64,000 nucleotides of DNA from Anisus vortex (GCA_949126835.1 OX421509.1:12986420-13050419); one strand, 5' to 3'. Positions 12,608 to 25,011 are shown, counted from the stretch's first letter. The notes: generated by a model from the letters alone, not told the origin. Numbers and translations: made by a program.

Positions 12608-13277
12608 CCAAGGCCAAAAGCAAAGATACTTTATAGAAAAAATAGTAAAGTTATTTATTTAATTAAAAATATTAACATGTTTTTGTGTGTCTGTGATTAT
12701 AGCAAATATGATTTTCATTTCTGAACTTTAACATTAAATGGTGAATGTCTAAAAATTTAATATAGAACTAGTTGTCAAGAATTGATTCTTGTAACGACTA
12801 AACATTAGATTAGACTAATTATATTTTAAATATTTTTATTTTAATCTCAGCCTAAACGAGATTATCAAAAACGTAGGCTACATAATTATACATTCTTTAT
12901 TTATATAATATTTATATAATCTTTAACTATCTTTTCTGTAAATAGTTTTATCATTTTAAGCTATATTTCAACCTACTAATTTTGTTAAAAAATGAAAAAT
13001 AATTAACGTTTTGAAATATTAACTTAAAAAAAAAGGGGTAATTATCTCCCTTTAATTAAATTAAAGTTTCCAAATTTGATTCTATAGCCAACTAAACATG
13101 TTATGTAATATAACTAAAACAGAAGTATTATATTAATCTACGTTAAACATTTGTAAATCAACATTTTCTGCATTAATTGTTTCAGTCGGTTTAAGGATTT
13201 TTTTAAAACAACAATTACACCAAGTACATAACATAATGCTAGTATATAGTATTTATGCCTTAGGTTGCCGACCCCTG

Positions 13278-13900
13278 CTCTATATCATCCCCTGTACCAT
13301 CCACTACATCAATCACTATATCATCCACTATATCATCCACTATGTTATCCACTAGGCCTATATCATCTACTACATCATCCGCTATATCATCCGCCATATC
13401 ATCCGCTATATCATCCGCTTTATCACCCACTATATAAACCGCTATATTATCCACTATAGCATCCACTATATAAACCGCTATATCACCCGCTATAACATCC
13501 ACTATATCACTCGCTATATAAACCGCTATATCACCCGCTATATCATCCACTATAACACCCGCTATATCATCCACTATATCACCGGCTATATAAACCGCTA
13601 TATCATTCACTATATCACCCGCTATGTCATCCACTATATCACCCGCTATATAAACCACTATATCATCCGCTATATCATCCGCTATATCACCCGTTATATC
13701 CTCCACTATATCACCGGCTATATAAATCGCTATATCATTCACTATATCACCCGCTATATAAACCACTATATCATCCGCTATATCATCCGCTATAACATCC
13801 GCTATATCATCCACTATATCACCCGCTATATAAACCACTATATCATCTGCTATATCATCCGAATAACATCCGCTATATCATCCACTATATCAACAAATTC
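13278..13900. repeat. 12-bp minisatellite, right block
   Basis: Continuation of the array at 9765-10495. Units here are mostly CGCTATATCATC and ACTATATCACCC, with ACCGCTATATAA variants, so this block has a different variant composition from the left one. Confidence 0.93.
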
Positions 13901-14615
13901 ATAAGGACAATTAATTATTTTTTGCTATCAGTGCTGAGACCTTTATTCTTATATTCTCGCCCCCCCCCCCCCCATTTGACAGAATCTGGCTACGCCACTG
14001 ATGCCACCATTGATCTAGAAGTCTAGATAGACATAGAAACGCCATTCTTTACTTTTGCACTTTGTTATCGTTATTGTTTTTACCGTCAACATTTTTACCG
14101 CTTTATTAGTGTTTGCCATATTTACCGTTGCCATTTTTCTGTGTCATTTATACTGCCGATTTAATTATATTTTTTTAATTATTTTTTTGCCTTTAAAATT
14201 AGTCTATTTTTTTTTTTGCTGAGCGATCTTCAAAATATATTTTTAAAAAATGTATGCATTCTCAGAAGTAACAAATAGCTAAAACTACTTGAACTCTACA
14301 TAGGGAGGGGGGAGGAGGGGAGATAAATCAAGAATGTCAGCCCTTGCCGTTAGGTATACCCCCCCCTTCCCCCAATACGTTTCAGGTGTACATTAGCAAT
14401 CTAGGCCCAATCTAGGGTATTAAATAAATAGAGAGCTATTAGACTGTCTAGACCTGAATGTAGGCCAGTGGATTATAGACCCGGAGTGGACGAATAACCG
14501 CGAAGATGTAAGGGTGAAAAACTTTGTTTAAAGTCACTATGTATTGTGGTAGGTCATTGCGAAAATAAGTGGTACTAAAGAAATGTTCGACCAACAAAAG
14601 ATCAAAATGTATGGA
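13901..14615. other. No gene seen
   Basis: Contains a poly-C run at 13961 and GGCTACGCCACTG at 13988-14000, which looks like the terminus of a hAT element of the CAGTGGCGTAGC type whose other end was not found. A poly-G/C patch lies at 14300-14375. Confidence 0.4.
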
Positions 14616-14620
14616 GAATG

Positions 14621-14690
14621 CGCACCAATAGAGAGGTCTATGAGTTATATGAAGACGCACCAATAGAGAGGTCTATGAGTTATATGAAGA
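14621..14690. repeat. Perfect 35-bp tandem duplication
   Basis: Two adjacent identical copies beginning CGCACCAATAGAGAGGTC. The lack of divergence suggests a recent event. It abuts the LINE fragment to the right. Confidence 0.9.
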
Positions 14691-14925
14691 ACCTACTATT
14701 GTGACTGAGATAAAAATAAAAAAGGGCAGTCTACGGACAGGCCAACTGGAATGAATGCCAAACTACAGAGGAGCAAAATTAATATATACTCAGAACTCAT
14801 AACCCCAGAGGAAAACGACCTAAAGGCAGACCCAGACTGAGATGGTTGGACGATGTCAAGATGCATCTGCGACAGATCGGGGTCCAGGCATGGATAAAAA
14901 AGGTAATGGTTAGGTCCGAGTTGAT
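14691..14925 (+). pseudogene. LINE reverse-transcriptase C-terminal fragment
   Basis: Translation gives GKRPKGRPRLRWLDDVKMHL and RQIGVQAWIKK, the near-terminal motif (GxRPRGRPRLRWxDxVxxDL) of a common non-LTR retrotransposon ORF2. The last codons (VVRQARVLHGL and stop) have been amplified into the neighbouring minisatellite. Confidence 0.75.
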
Positions 14926-15160
14926 GGAGGTGGTGAGGCAGGCCAGAGTCCTTCATGGGCTGTAGAAGGTGGTGAGGCAGGCCAGAATCCTTCGTGAGCT
15001 GTAGAAGGTGGTGAGGCAGGCCAGAGTGCTTCGTGGGCTGTAGAAGGTGGTGAGGCAGGCCAGAGTCCTTCATGGGCTGTAGAAGGTGGTGAGGCAAGCC
15101 AGAGTCCTTCATGGGCTGTAGAAGGTGGTGAGGCAGGCCAGAGTCCTTCATGGGCTGTAT
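14926..15160. repeat. 39-bp minisatellite derived from a LINE 3' coding end
   Basis: Six copies of a 39-bp unit containing GGTGGTGAGGCAGGCCAGAG and TCCTTCATGGGCTGTAGAA. In LINE frame each copy reads VVRQARVLHGL-stop, which is how this ORF2 type ends. Confidence 0.9.
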
Positions 15161-15504
15161 CGCGAAAGATGATTATGAAAGAAATTTTATGGGACATGGT
15201 GGCCCACATAATGAACATACAACATAATGCGCAACTGTGTTGTTTCTTTTTCTGTTTTCAGAAGTAACACCAACGCCATATTGTTTTGACTACTCAGGCC
15301 TGGTAACACTCTTTATTTATGCTCACTTACGGTGGCCGTCCCTGCCGAGAACCTACCTTGACGTGGTGACGGGGAATACTGGCAAGTGGGCTAGGCCAAC
15401 AGGTTCGCAGCCTACATGCATGTTTGTAGGTTTCTGCGTAGGGCTCGCAACCCACCAGTGTAAAAAAAAAACTACCTTGCTACAAAATCATCAACAAAAT
15501 CAAT

Positions 15505-16385
15505 TAATATATCAATTTCATAGACTTCGAAAAAGAAACTCTATGGAAACTGTTGCGCCACTATGGTATTCCTCCAAAGCTAACTGACCTTATTAAAAAC
15601 ACCTATCATAATATGAGATGTCGAATCATTCATGATGGAAAACTAACAGAGGCATTCGAGATAGAGTCAGGAGTTCGACAGGTTTGTCTAATTTCACCAT
15701 TTCTCTTTCTGCTAGTAATAGACTGGGTCATGAAGAATACTACAGAAAACAGAAAAGATGGAATTCAATCGATCCTGTTTAAAAAGCTTGAAGATCTAGA
15801 CTTTGCAGTTGACATAGCCCTATTAGCTCAAAGTCATAAGCAAATGCAATTAAAAAAAAACTGCAATACTAGATTCCTGGGCACAACAGCTAGGACTTAA
15901 AATAAATGAAAGCAAATCCAAGATCATGAGAATAAACTCCAAAAGTATTGATGCAGTGGAAGTAAGAGGAAAGGTGCTGGAAGAAGTAGACAACTTCACA
16001 TAGGAAGTATAGTTGATAAGGAAGGGGGATCTGGAACAGATATTAAGGCAAAGATACAAAAAGCAAGAGGAGTCTTTGTTATGCTATTTAATATCTGGAA
16101 AACTAAACAAATTAGAACCAAAACAATATTAAGAATCTTATTTTCTAACGTAAAATCTGTCTTACTATATGGCTCGGAAAGTTGGAGATTAACAAAAGGG
16201 GATTTGAACAAATAACAAACTTTTGTGAATGGCTGCCTAAGTAGAAAAATGGATATCAAATGGTATGATAAATTACAAACGCAACTGTATGGGAAAGGAC
16301 AGCACATATTCTAAAAGAACAAGAAATACAAAAAAGGAGATAGAGATGGATAGGCCACACATTAAGGAAACCAACTACAAATTTG
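15505..16385 (+). pseudogene. Non-LTR retrotransposon reverse transcriptase, inactive
   Basis: Across frames: FIDFEKETLWKLLRHYGIPP, then LIKNTYHNMRCRIIHDGK, ESGVRQVCLISPFLFLL, IDWVMKNTT, LEDLDFAVDIALLAQS, LGLKINESKSKIMRINS, SNVKSVLLYGSESWRLTKG and QTFVNGCLSRK. This is the palm and thumb region of a LINE polymerase and its C-terminus. The usual AFDSVDR after FIDFEK is deleted, removing a catalytic Asp, and the FADD box reads F-A-V-D. There is a frameshift at the A-run near 15855 and several stops. It ends against SINE sequence. Confidence 0.9.
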
Positions 16386-16443
16386 ACCAGCATAATGCAC
16401 AGCCGCCTTTACTTTACCCCAACTGATGTCAGGTACCAATCAG
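16382..16443 (-). mobile_element. SINE, left part, split by a TIR element
   Basis: Core of a minus-strand SINE (ACCAGCATAATGCACAGCCG to CAGGTACCAATCAG). It resumes at 17577 after a 1133-bp insertion. Confidence 0.85.
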
Positions 16444-17576
16444 GAATCACTGTAAATTTGGCAAGGGTAAATTCGTCAACGGTATTTTCGGCCAGGTAAT
16501 TTTGGCAAAGGTAAATTCGGCAAACTTACCATATCCACTGTTTTTATTGACCGTATTGGTGGGACTACCAGGGATGGGAAACCTACACAAGTGCCAGACT
16601 TGGCAGACTATTGCAAACGAGAGTTGTAAATAATATTTAATAGGTGGCAGAATTAATTGTATAAAAGTACTTTCAAATGTTTTAACCATTTAAGTTAGGC
16701 TATATGGCACACTTAGCTACACATATCTTGTAAGTTATCGAGGTTTCGAAGTAAAATATAATCAACTATGCATGCCGATACGTTTTTGAATTGTTGTAGG
16801 CCTATATGTCTAAGTAATGTATCGTTATAACATAGAAGGTACAATGTTTAAAACTACAAAGACAAAAGGTAGCCTACTAATTGACGGCAAATAGCCGACT
16901 GCAAATGGAATGTGATAAAAAGTTTTTATGGTGGTCATGTGTTTTTTTCCCTCACTCAACAACCCGTGTTGAGAGAATATAGGTCAGCAAAGTAATTTTT
17001 TAACTCCCACTTGACTTAACCGGTCAAGAAAATTCGCGTACCCCGGGAGAGGGGAGTAGGGGCTGTGCTCGGGTTGTAATGTGTTTGTGATGTTTCCGGT
17101 TCGATCTAAACAAACCTGGGCTCATTACGTAAAGGATTTAATATGGTCGTGTCTGAACGGAGTAAGCACGTGTAGAGAAGGATAAAATATAACTTTAAAT
17201 TCAAAAGACTCAAAAGCGGGTTAGAGGCGTGAGCCCTAAAATTCTCCAATGTATAACATTTCTGTTTAGAATGAGTCTTTTATACAAGTAAATACAAAAC
17301 GGTTATTTGCAAGTGTCCCTAATACTTTACTTAAGGGACCCCATATAACTTAATCTTCCACGGAGACAACCTCGTTTCAAGCCATGAACTTCATTTAGTA
17401 AACAAGATTGTAATCATATCACTAGTTTCAATAAAAACAGTAGATATAGTAAGTTTGCCAATTTTACCGTTGCCGATTTTTACCGCAATGCGAGTTTTGC
17501 CGAAATTACCTTAGCCAAAATTACCTTGCCGAAATTACCGTGGCCGAATTTACGATTGCCAAATTTACCTAGCCTC
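16444..17576. mobile_element. TIR DNA transposon (AAATTTGGCAA family), 1133 bp
   Basis: The ends are inverted repeats about 100 bp long, starting CACTGTAAATTTGGCAAGGG on the left and mirrored by GATTGCCAAATTTAC on the right. Each is built of short GGTAAATTxGGCAA subrepeats. ACCAATCAG is duplicated on both sides (16435-16443, 17577-17585), a perfect 9-bp duplication that points to a Mutator-like transposase. No coding capacity seen inside. Confidence 0.85.
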
Positions 17577-17697
17577 CACCAATCAGAGGTGGGTAGAGTC
17601 AGGAATACCCTCCATTCCCGGAAACAAATCCTAGCCTTCACCAGGATTCGAACCCAGGAACTGCAGTCGAACCCGCTGCCGTCTCGGCCACCGTGTC
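17577..17697 (-). mobile_element. SINE, right part (tRNA head), split by a TIR element
   Basis: Continues the copy at 16382: GAGGTGGGTAGAGTCAGG, CTTCACCAGGATTCGAACCC and the GCCGTCTCGGCCACCGTG A-box side. Confidence 0.85.
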
Positions 17698-17869
17698 AAT
17701 TATGGAACACAATTAATTATCTCTACGTGGTAGACCTATGTGATTATTTAGTACCTAGAGCGAATTAATTGAATTAACATTGATTCGTATGCAAATTATT
17801 GCATCGGTTTTCATTGGTATCGTATTTCGTCGATTGTACCTGGTCGGATACATATAAGTAGGCCTACTC

Positions 17870-18048
17870 TTTCTTCCCGAGTGGCACCAGGACATGGAAA
17901 GGGTTGCCTGAACAAACCAGGTAAACCAGTAACTTAACATTTTTTAAATCAGTAATAGTAATGCAGGACTTGACTCAAACTGCAGATTTGCGTTGGACAC
18001 AATAATCGTCTTTATAGAAAGAGCGTCCGTAATGTAGAAGATATGATA
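17870..18048 (+). mobile_element. LINE 3'-end fragment (SFFPSGxxAWxGLxEQT family)
   Basis: GAGTGGCACCAGGACATGGA, then GGTTGCCTGAACAAACCAGG and a GCAATAATCGTCTTTATAGA end match the 3' end of the LINE at 34166-35045. 5'-truncated and decayed. Confidence 0.75.
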
Positions 18049-18049
18049 A

Positions 18050-21000
18050 AAAATATGGTCGAAAAACGCTTTTTGACTGTGAATTCTTATAAAAACATGA
18101 TGTCATGGCCGGGTTTCCCGGAGTAGTTAGGAAAACTATAAATTTTAAACGTCATTTAAAACAATAGGCACATACGCAACACAAAGCTCGGCATGGTGCC
18201 AATATTGACATGCCCACATCTTAACTACGCCCCCGCCCCACGGGGCCATTCTATATTCTAGTTAATTTTACAGACTGCACACCCAGTGGTTCGGAGATCC
18301 TTTCCCCTTTATCATTTCCTGAGAAACTATTCACGCCCTTAAGGCGCCCCCCTCCCCCAGACGCCACAGACCACAAAGCAGTCAAAGGCGATACGCCCAA
18401 GAAACCGATAGCGGTCCTGCGATAGTGCAAATAATAGAAGTGATTTCGTTTCCTCTTTTGGTCTGCGGCTGACTATTTATCACTTTCAGTCCCCACTCCC
18501 CCCCCCCCTTTCCTTTCCCTTTACCCCGACACCTTGGTCGGGGGGGGGGGGGGACAGCTTTTTGGTCAACATTGACGCCCCTCGACCCTGATAAACCACC
18601 ACCTTGCCCCCCCCCATCCCCTTTCTTTTTCTACTTCTTTTCTTTTTTTCCGCACCCCAGCCGGATACCGTTAGCTGTTTATCCTCGGGTCAGACGGTCC
18701 GGCGCCTTCCCGACGGTTAGGGTGTGACGCTCGGTGACGTCACGGTCATTTCCCCCACCCCATACACACATAAAGTCGTCCCAAAGGGGGGGGGGGGGCG
18801 ACTAATCGAATGAACTTATTTACAAAGTCCGACCACTCCTTCATCTTTCATCGATCAGAATTATCTTCCCCTTACTTGATGGATGGACCAACGTAGAAAT
18901 AGTTTTGAAGATTTTTGCAAGCGCTCTCACTCTCTCTAAACTCTATCTCTCTTTTAACAAGTGAAACGATGAGTGATCTTCAGATAGGTCGCCAAGACTA
19001 ATAGTCTCAAGGTTATGAGTTCGATTTCCAGAAAGCTACTCATTACCCCTTTCCCCCCCCTACACACACACTCTCTTCTCCTGACTGTAGGTCACACTTA
19101 CAAAAGTTTAAAAATCTTTCGTGGGCCGGGTGGGGGGGCGGGGAGGGCTTACAATAGGGCAGCCAAGTGAGCGTTCTATAGGTGGCGCAAGATAGTCTGC
19201 CTAGTACTTCCTTTGAAAGTATTTGTTTTTTTATTTTCACCAGCCTCGTCATTCAGAACCAAAAAAAAAAAAAAAAAAAACCTCTTGGAAGTCTCTCACG
19301 TGCCATTGAAAATCGCCCTGCGTGCAAATGTTAACACGCGTGCCTTAGGTTGCCTACCCTTGCTAGTCAATCAACAGGGAAATCGCTATGCCATTCCAAA
19401 GGCCAGGGGTAGGCCCTACATTTTTTGTTTCAAATCTACGAGATTTTTTTTTTACGTGTCTTGTCTGGCTGGAATCTGAATCGACCAAGCGCTGTGTGGG
19501 CCACAGAATACCACTGCAATGCAATGGTCAACCAGACTGGTAAAAATCTGCTTCGCAAGTCGCATCATATGTTACATACGCTTTCAACCTATACTGAAGA
19601 TTATTGCGTCCTGCGTTTATCCCTGTTTTTTTAGCCTTTAAAAAAAAACGAATAGGAATATGTCCCGAATAAATGGTAGATTAACGGATTAGTTGACTGG
19701 CCGAACTTTTGACTCTTCCCCTCCCCCTTCCCATTAATGTTTTAAAGCCCCCCCCCCTCCCCTTTTTAAAACTCCATTAACATAGATTTTGTTTTAAAAG
19801 TCATTCAAGGCCCCTTCCGCACCATTTCCGAAGAAAAACTTTGTCCGCCCATGAATATTGACCCCCCCCCCCCCCCCCGCCATCCTTTATTTTTATATTT
19901 TTTTCTTCTCCCTCATCCCGGCATTTTCAAATCATAAAAGCTTACTTAAATCTTTAAGTCTATCCCGTAGGGGCGCAATACGCCACGTCCACAAGTGATC
20001 CCTGGGCCCCGACTTGTAGGTGTGTTTTTTATTTTTTTTATTTTTAAGTAGTTAGATCGCCGCAGAGGGTATATTAAAAACCATTATCTGTCAATCGGCC
20101 CAGTCAGCCCGTCTGCCTTTTACCGCACTGTCTAGCTAGATTTAGAAAGGAAGGAAAAAAACATATTTGAAAAAAAAAATGGAGGACAAAAAAAAGTATG
20201 TGGTACGGGAAAGGTGCCATTAAAAAAAATCATTAAAAAATTTTAAAGTTAGGACTTAGGACTCCCCTATTATCACCCTCACCCTCCCTATTAACGGGCC
20301 CATTTTAAAAAAAAAAGTCCGATTTCATTACAACATATTTTTTTCTGTCTTTTTTTTGTGTCATGACCTTTGCCCTTCACCCTTGTAAGGTTGCTACGCC
20401 TAAGCTTACCCAAAGAAAAAAAGATCCCCCATTAGATTTGAGGATCTTTGAAGATCCCGGTTTAATTAAGATGTCCCGGTGTCCAGACGGTATGTTCTTT
20501 TTTTTTTTTTAATGTGTCCTTCGGTTTCAATCATAGATCACAAAAAGTAACAAAAATATGGAACGCTGGGGGGTGGGGGTGGAGCACTCCCGGTCCCTTA
20601 ACTAAGCCTACGAAGACTGTATTTTTGACGCCAGCTTCAATCATTCTGTCTATGCTGTGTGTCTGTCAGTCACCATGAATCTATCCATCTGTATTATTAA
20701 TCCACGACCTATCTCTTCCTTGAAAATAAAAATCCCTTTTCTATCTAGAAAGTTGACACGTCGGCTTAGGATAGGGCTTGCGTCTGCCGGAAACAGTTTC
20801 GTCAAAGGGTGAGTCTTGGGAATACACGATCACACATATATCTATATAATATAAACAATATAATATATACATATAGAGAGAGAGGGAAAAAGAAAGAGAG
20901 AGAGGGTAAGAGAGAAAGAAAGTGATAGAAACAAAATTTTTGAAAAGTAACTTTTTTCAACATTTTTTTAAATAATATGTAAGGAATTCGCTTAATAGTT

Positions 21001-21090
21001 GATAAAAATGTTTGTCACGCGAAAGTTCAGCCCACCCTGAAAAAAAATGTCTGGCTTCGCCCCCTGTTACAATACTCCTGATCGAGAATG
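18050..21090. other. No gene seen; dense poly-G/poly-C tracts
   Basis: About 3 kb with at least six G or C runs of ten or more, poly-T and poly-A runs, and a GA-rich stretch at 20870-20925. Only a hAT MITE end is recognisable (near 19280-19363, CCATTGAAAATCGCCCTGCG to TTAGGTTGCCTACCCTTG). Confidence 0.5.
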
Positions 21091-21104
21091 TTGGTCTAGT
21101 AGAT

Positions 21105-21230
21105 CACGGATGGACAACCTTTTGAAAATAGTGTGCCAAAATAGGAATTCTAATTTATTCAGCGTGCCAACAGACTAAAACTTACCCTGCACTGGCACTC
21201 AATTTCTTGTAGAAGAGATGCAAATTAATT
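21105..21230. mobile_element. hAT-type MITE fragment (GGTCGGCAACC family)
   Basis: GGATGGACAACCTTTTGAAA, GTGTGCCAAAATAGGAATTC and CGTGCCAACAGACTAAAAC correspond to the left two thirds of the family. Confidence 0.65.
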
Positions 21231-21827
21231 TGACGTCACATTTTGACCCCCCCCCCCTTCTCCTTCGTCACATTTTTATCCAAAAGGTTTCACCCCCCCT
21301 CCCATTTTTTTCCGTGGTGCGTAGCGTCATTTATGGACGTACCCCCCTCCTATTTGCAATAGGCGTAGCTTAGGTTTTTTAGATGACGTAACTAGGTAAA
21401 TAGCAGACATGATGGTGATGATGTTGAATAATATTGATTTTTAACAGGTCTATTTTACATGCAAAATATAAGGAATAGGTTTGCATACATCTCGATATTT
21501 AACTCTGATTCTAGTCCTTAGTAGTCCGTCCATGAAGTAAACAAGATTTGCGGCTTTTATAGTTTTTCAAAAGCTCTTGTGAAACATTGCACAGCCTGCC
21601 TTATGCTTTATTTTTAGATATTAAAGTAACTAACTTTCGACAATCGACATCTTCAATTAAATATTCTGCACTTACGGAACCTATTCCATTGATTTTTGAT
21701 GGTTTACATTTTAATTTTAGCTTTGAATGTTAATTTTCATCGCATTTCAGTGTGTTATATATATTTTTACGTCATATTGTTGAAATGATTATATTAAAAA
21801 AAATAAAACCTTCTTAAGCCTACAGGA

Positions 21828-22176
21828 CAGGTGTCGGGAAACTTTTTTGTCTGAGAGAGCCATGGACACCACATATTTTGAAAAGTAATTCTGTGAGAGC
21901 CATACATTATGATTAGAACTAAAAATTCAAGTAAATGTGTGCATTTTGTGTAATTTCAACACTAAAAGTACAATAATTATGTCTCTGAATTCTTCTGATG
22001 CTGAGCTGCAGTAGACTTTAGCTCATTTGTAGAATGAAATATTGATATGCAATTAATATGTAGATCAAAAAGTATAAAAAAACATTTTTTTAAATAATCG
22101 AACGTTTGTCTGCGAGCCAGATGCAGCCATCAAAAGAGCCACATCTGGCTCGCGAACCATGGGTTCCCGACCCCTG
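21828..22176. mobile_element. hAT-type MITE (GTCGGGAAC / GAGAGCCAT family), 349 bp
   Basis: Termini CAGGTGTCGGGAAACTTTTT and GGGTTCCCGACCCCTG are inverted repeats. Subterminal GAGAGAGCCATGGAC and GAGCCACATCTGGCTCGCGA are typical of a hAT MITE type found in many animals. Flanks CTACAGGA and CTATAGAA match at 6 of 8. Confidence 0.8.
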
Positions 22177-22179
22177 CTA

Positions 22180-22265
22180 TAGAAATACGGCTGCCATTTC
22201 TCACTACTAGACAAAGTAAACAACCAGCACGTGCTTTTTGTCACGTGATTGCAAATGATCTATTA
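22180..22265. mobile_element. Harbinger-like MITE end fragment
   Basis: AAATACGGCTGCCATT and GCACGTGCTTTTTGTCACGT followed by GATTGCAAATGATCTATTAG correspond to one terminus of the family at 28919-29458. Confidence 0.6.
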
Positions 22266-22849
22266 GTTATATATGTGTTGCTGTTTTTTTAAACGAAACA
22301 AATTTTTAGTTAAGTATAATCGACACGTTGTGATGAGATTATAAGGCGCATTTTTGCTTAAATGAAAAAAAAAAACAAGTTTTACCGTAAAAAGAAAAAA
22401 AAATGAAATTATTAAGTCCCCTTGAAAAAAAAAACAGAAAACGGACCCTTCTTTGTTTATTTCTCGTTTACATGTTTCTAAGTATGTTTATACCAAAGAG
22501 GCCCGCTTGTCTCTATACTTGCTATGCTAATGCCTGCCACAGGGATGTTTTTGTAATGGGCGATGCTTATCCTTGTTCACCGTAAGCGCTCGCGTCACAG
22601 ACGCAAAAGGGACAGCCGGCTAGTCGCCCTCTGCCGACCGACAACATTAATCATACAGAATCAGGGGGAGTTAAGCCGAGTCGGATGCTAATTCCCCTCC
22701 GATGCATCAAAAAATCTTTTTTTTTTTACTAGCGGGGGTTATCCTGCCTGTGAGGGAAAGGCTTTACAAACTTTAGTGAGAGGGACTTTAATATTTATGT
22801 CTGTTGATCTTAGACGTATGCCCCAGATGACTAAGTGTTTAGATTATGT

Positions 22850-23120
22850 CTAAATAGCTGTCTATCTAACCATCTATCTATCTATCCATCTATATATACA
22901 TCTGTCTAACCATCTATTTATCTATCCATTTATCTAACCTCTATCATTCTACTTATGTGTTTGTCTATATATCTGTCTTTTAATATATAAATCATCTATC
23001 TATCCATCTTTATGTTTAATAATCTGTAGGCCTATCTAAAGCTAAAATTATAGAATATATTTATATTTTTATCTATATATCTTTATCTATCTAAAGCTAT
23101 ATATTAATTTATATTTGTAT
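22850..23120. repeat. Degenerate CTAT-rich microsatellite
   Basis: Interrupted ATCTATCTATC-type repeats over about 270 bp with many point changes. Confidence 0.7.
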
Positions 23121-23259
23121 ATATGTATCTTTAGCCTTATCTATGTATCCATTATAAATACATTGGCCTACGTCTAACAAAAATTAAATTAATATATTGT
23201 ATCTACTCTGTTCTCTATAGGGCCTACGATACATAATGTTCAAGGTACTACCTGTAAAT

Positions 23260-25000
23260 CCCAAGGTGCCCCCTCCTCCCCCCCCCCCCCACACCATCTT
23301 GGACCTACAAAGCCTCCGAGACATCAACCGAAGGGTTTACGACCGGGACTTGATCCCACGTCTTCGAGACTACGAGCCCATACCTCGGCCATAGTCCTTC
23401 ATTTCACCGACCTCAATACACAAACAAACAAAACATATCGGCTAAGCATTGTTTGTGGACGTGCAAGCGACCCCCAAACCAACTAAACGGGGAGGCGGTG
23501 GTGGGGGGGGGGGAGGGGGGGATAAGGTGGGCTGGTGGGAGGCGGACTTTAACCTTTATAAATCAAACCAGACTTCGCCCAGTGACTGTCTGTCTGTCTG
23601 TCTGTCATTCTGTCTGTCTTTATGCTTCAGACCCCCTTTAACAGAACTCCCCCGCCCCCCCCCCCCCCCCCTGTTCTTGGTTATTAATTATCTGATTAAT
23701 ACCATGGCGCCGAGTGGGATCATGATGTGAAGAAGAGGGTGGGGATGGGAAAGGGTGAGCTTTGTTGACCCATCAGCTGGGATGCTGTGTTATTAAAAGG
23801 GGCGATGGGGTGTGTCACGGTGTGTGTGTGTGTTTAAGTTTGTTTGTTTTTGAGTTGGTGAGTTAAAAAAATCAACAACAAGGCATTGATGGCGATGGGC
23901 AAAGAGTGTAGGTGGGGGGGGGGGGGGGGGGAAATTGACATGATTAGAAGTTGTGTCCCTTTTCATGTTGTATTGTTGGCGAAGCTGCTTCAAAAGTTTC
24001 CGTCGTGGACACTATATATAATTGGATTGTGTGGTCAATGCAATGCCCATTCGACCCCCGTCGGCCTGCAAACTGCAGCGCCACGATCTATAAGAGAAAA
24101 TGATGAAAGGCAACAGAGAAAGAAAGACGTAAAGACATCATTACAACTTACAAGATGGAGGCTATAGGACACTAAGAAATATCCCAAGCTCAGAGAACGG
24201 ATAATCTAAACCAAGGGTCAGAAACAGGCCTACGGCACGCATGCTAGACTTGGCATGCAGAAAACGTTTCAATACACGCGTAGACCCCCCCCCCCCCCCC
24301 CCAAAAAAAAAAAACAAAAAAAAAACACAACAACATCAACATAAATTACAGCAACGAAAAACAGGATTTGTTTTTTGCAAGTCAAAACAAGGTTTATAAT
24401 TAATGGCCCCTGTGTGCAGCGGGAAACTATTAGAGTCTGTATAGGTTACATTTTCTTATACATTAGCTAGATGTCGTCAAATGTTTTGTTTTCGCTGGTC
24501 AGTGACAGTCTGTAGCCAAAGATCTTAGACTCTGGATATAGTTAAAAAATATAGTTTTAATTAAAAAATATAAAAGTCATACACGCCTTTCTGTCTTTTG
24601 AAGAGCATGTCAGGAGTCAGGACACAGCTCAAATTAACTGATACCAGACTAATTCAACTGAGTTTCTGTTCAACTTCTGAAAACAAAGCATTACATTTTT
24701 TTAAATCTGTAGCTATAGGCGTATGTGATCCCCCCCCCCCCCCCCGGACAACAACGGGCAAGTTAGCTTATATATTTATACATTATTGTATAGGCTAATA
24801 GGCAGCAAAAGAAAACGTTGCTTACGGCCTGTAATTTAAAATGACACACTCACACATAGATCTAGTAGTTATTTTAAGATCACAAGAACGATAAATATTT
24901 AAGAATGACAGCTCAGTTGTGCGTTCCTTTTGAAAAAAAGCTTTTGCTTGTTTTTATTTTGCTTGTTGTAATATTGCCTTCTTGTTTTCTTTGTTTGTTT
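23260..25000. other. No gene seen; poly-G/C tracts and simple repeats
   Basis: Long G or C runs at about 23278, 23505, 23658, 23917, 24285 and 24730, a (GTCT)n at 23588 and a (GT)n at 23817. A hAT MITE remnant may lie at 24205-24275 (GGGTCAGAAACAGGCC .. GACTTGGCATGCAGAAAACG). No coding exon. Confidence 0.5.
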
Positions 25001-25011
25001 TTTATCTGCTT

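Larger units (their letters stand above)
10496..13277. mobile_element. hAT-type element inserted in the minisatellite, itself interrupted
   Basis: Termini CAGGTGTCGGCAACCTTTTG and TAGGTTGCCGACCCCTG are inverted repeats of the GGTCGGCAACC family. Flanks CACTATAT (10488-10495) and CTCTATAT (13278-13285) match at 7 of 8, an 8-bp hAT duplication. Without the internal hAT the element would be about 0.8 kb, longer than the roughly 200-bp copies elsewhere in this window. Confidence 0.85.

Noticed and set aside
13260..13838. 192-codon Asp/Ile/Val-rich frame
   Set aside because: Pure translation of the 12-bp minisatellite; the opposite strand is open too.
15553..15900. Possible active reverse transcriptase
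   Set aside because: The catalytic box is F-A-V-D, the region after FIDFEK is deleted, and frameshifts and stops follow.
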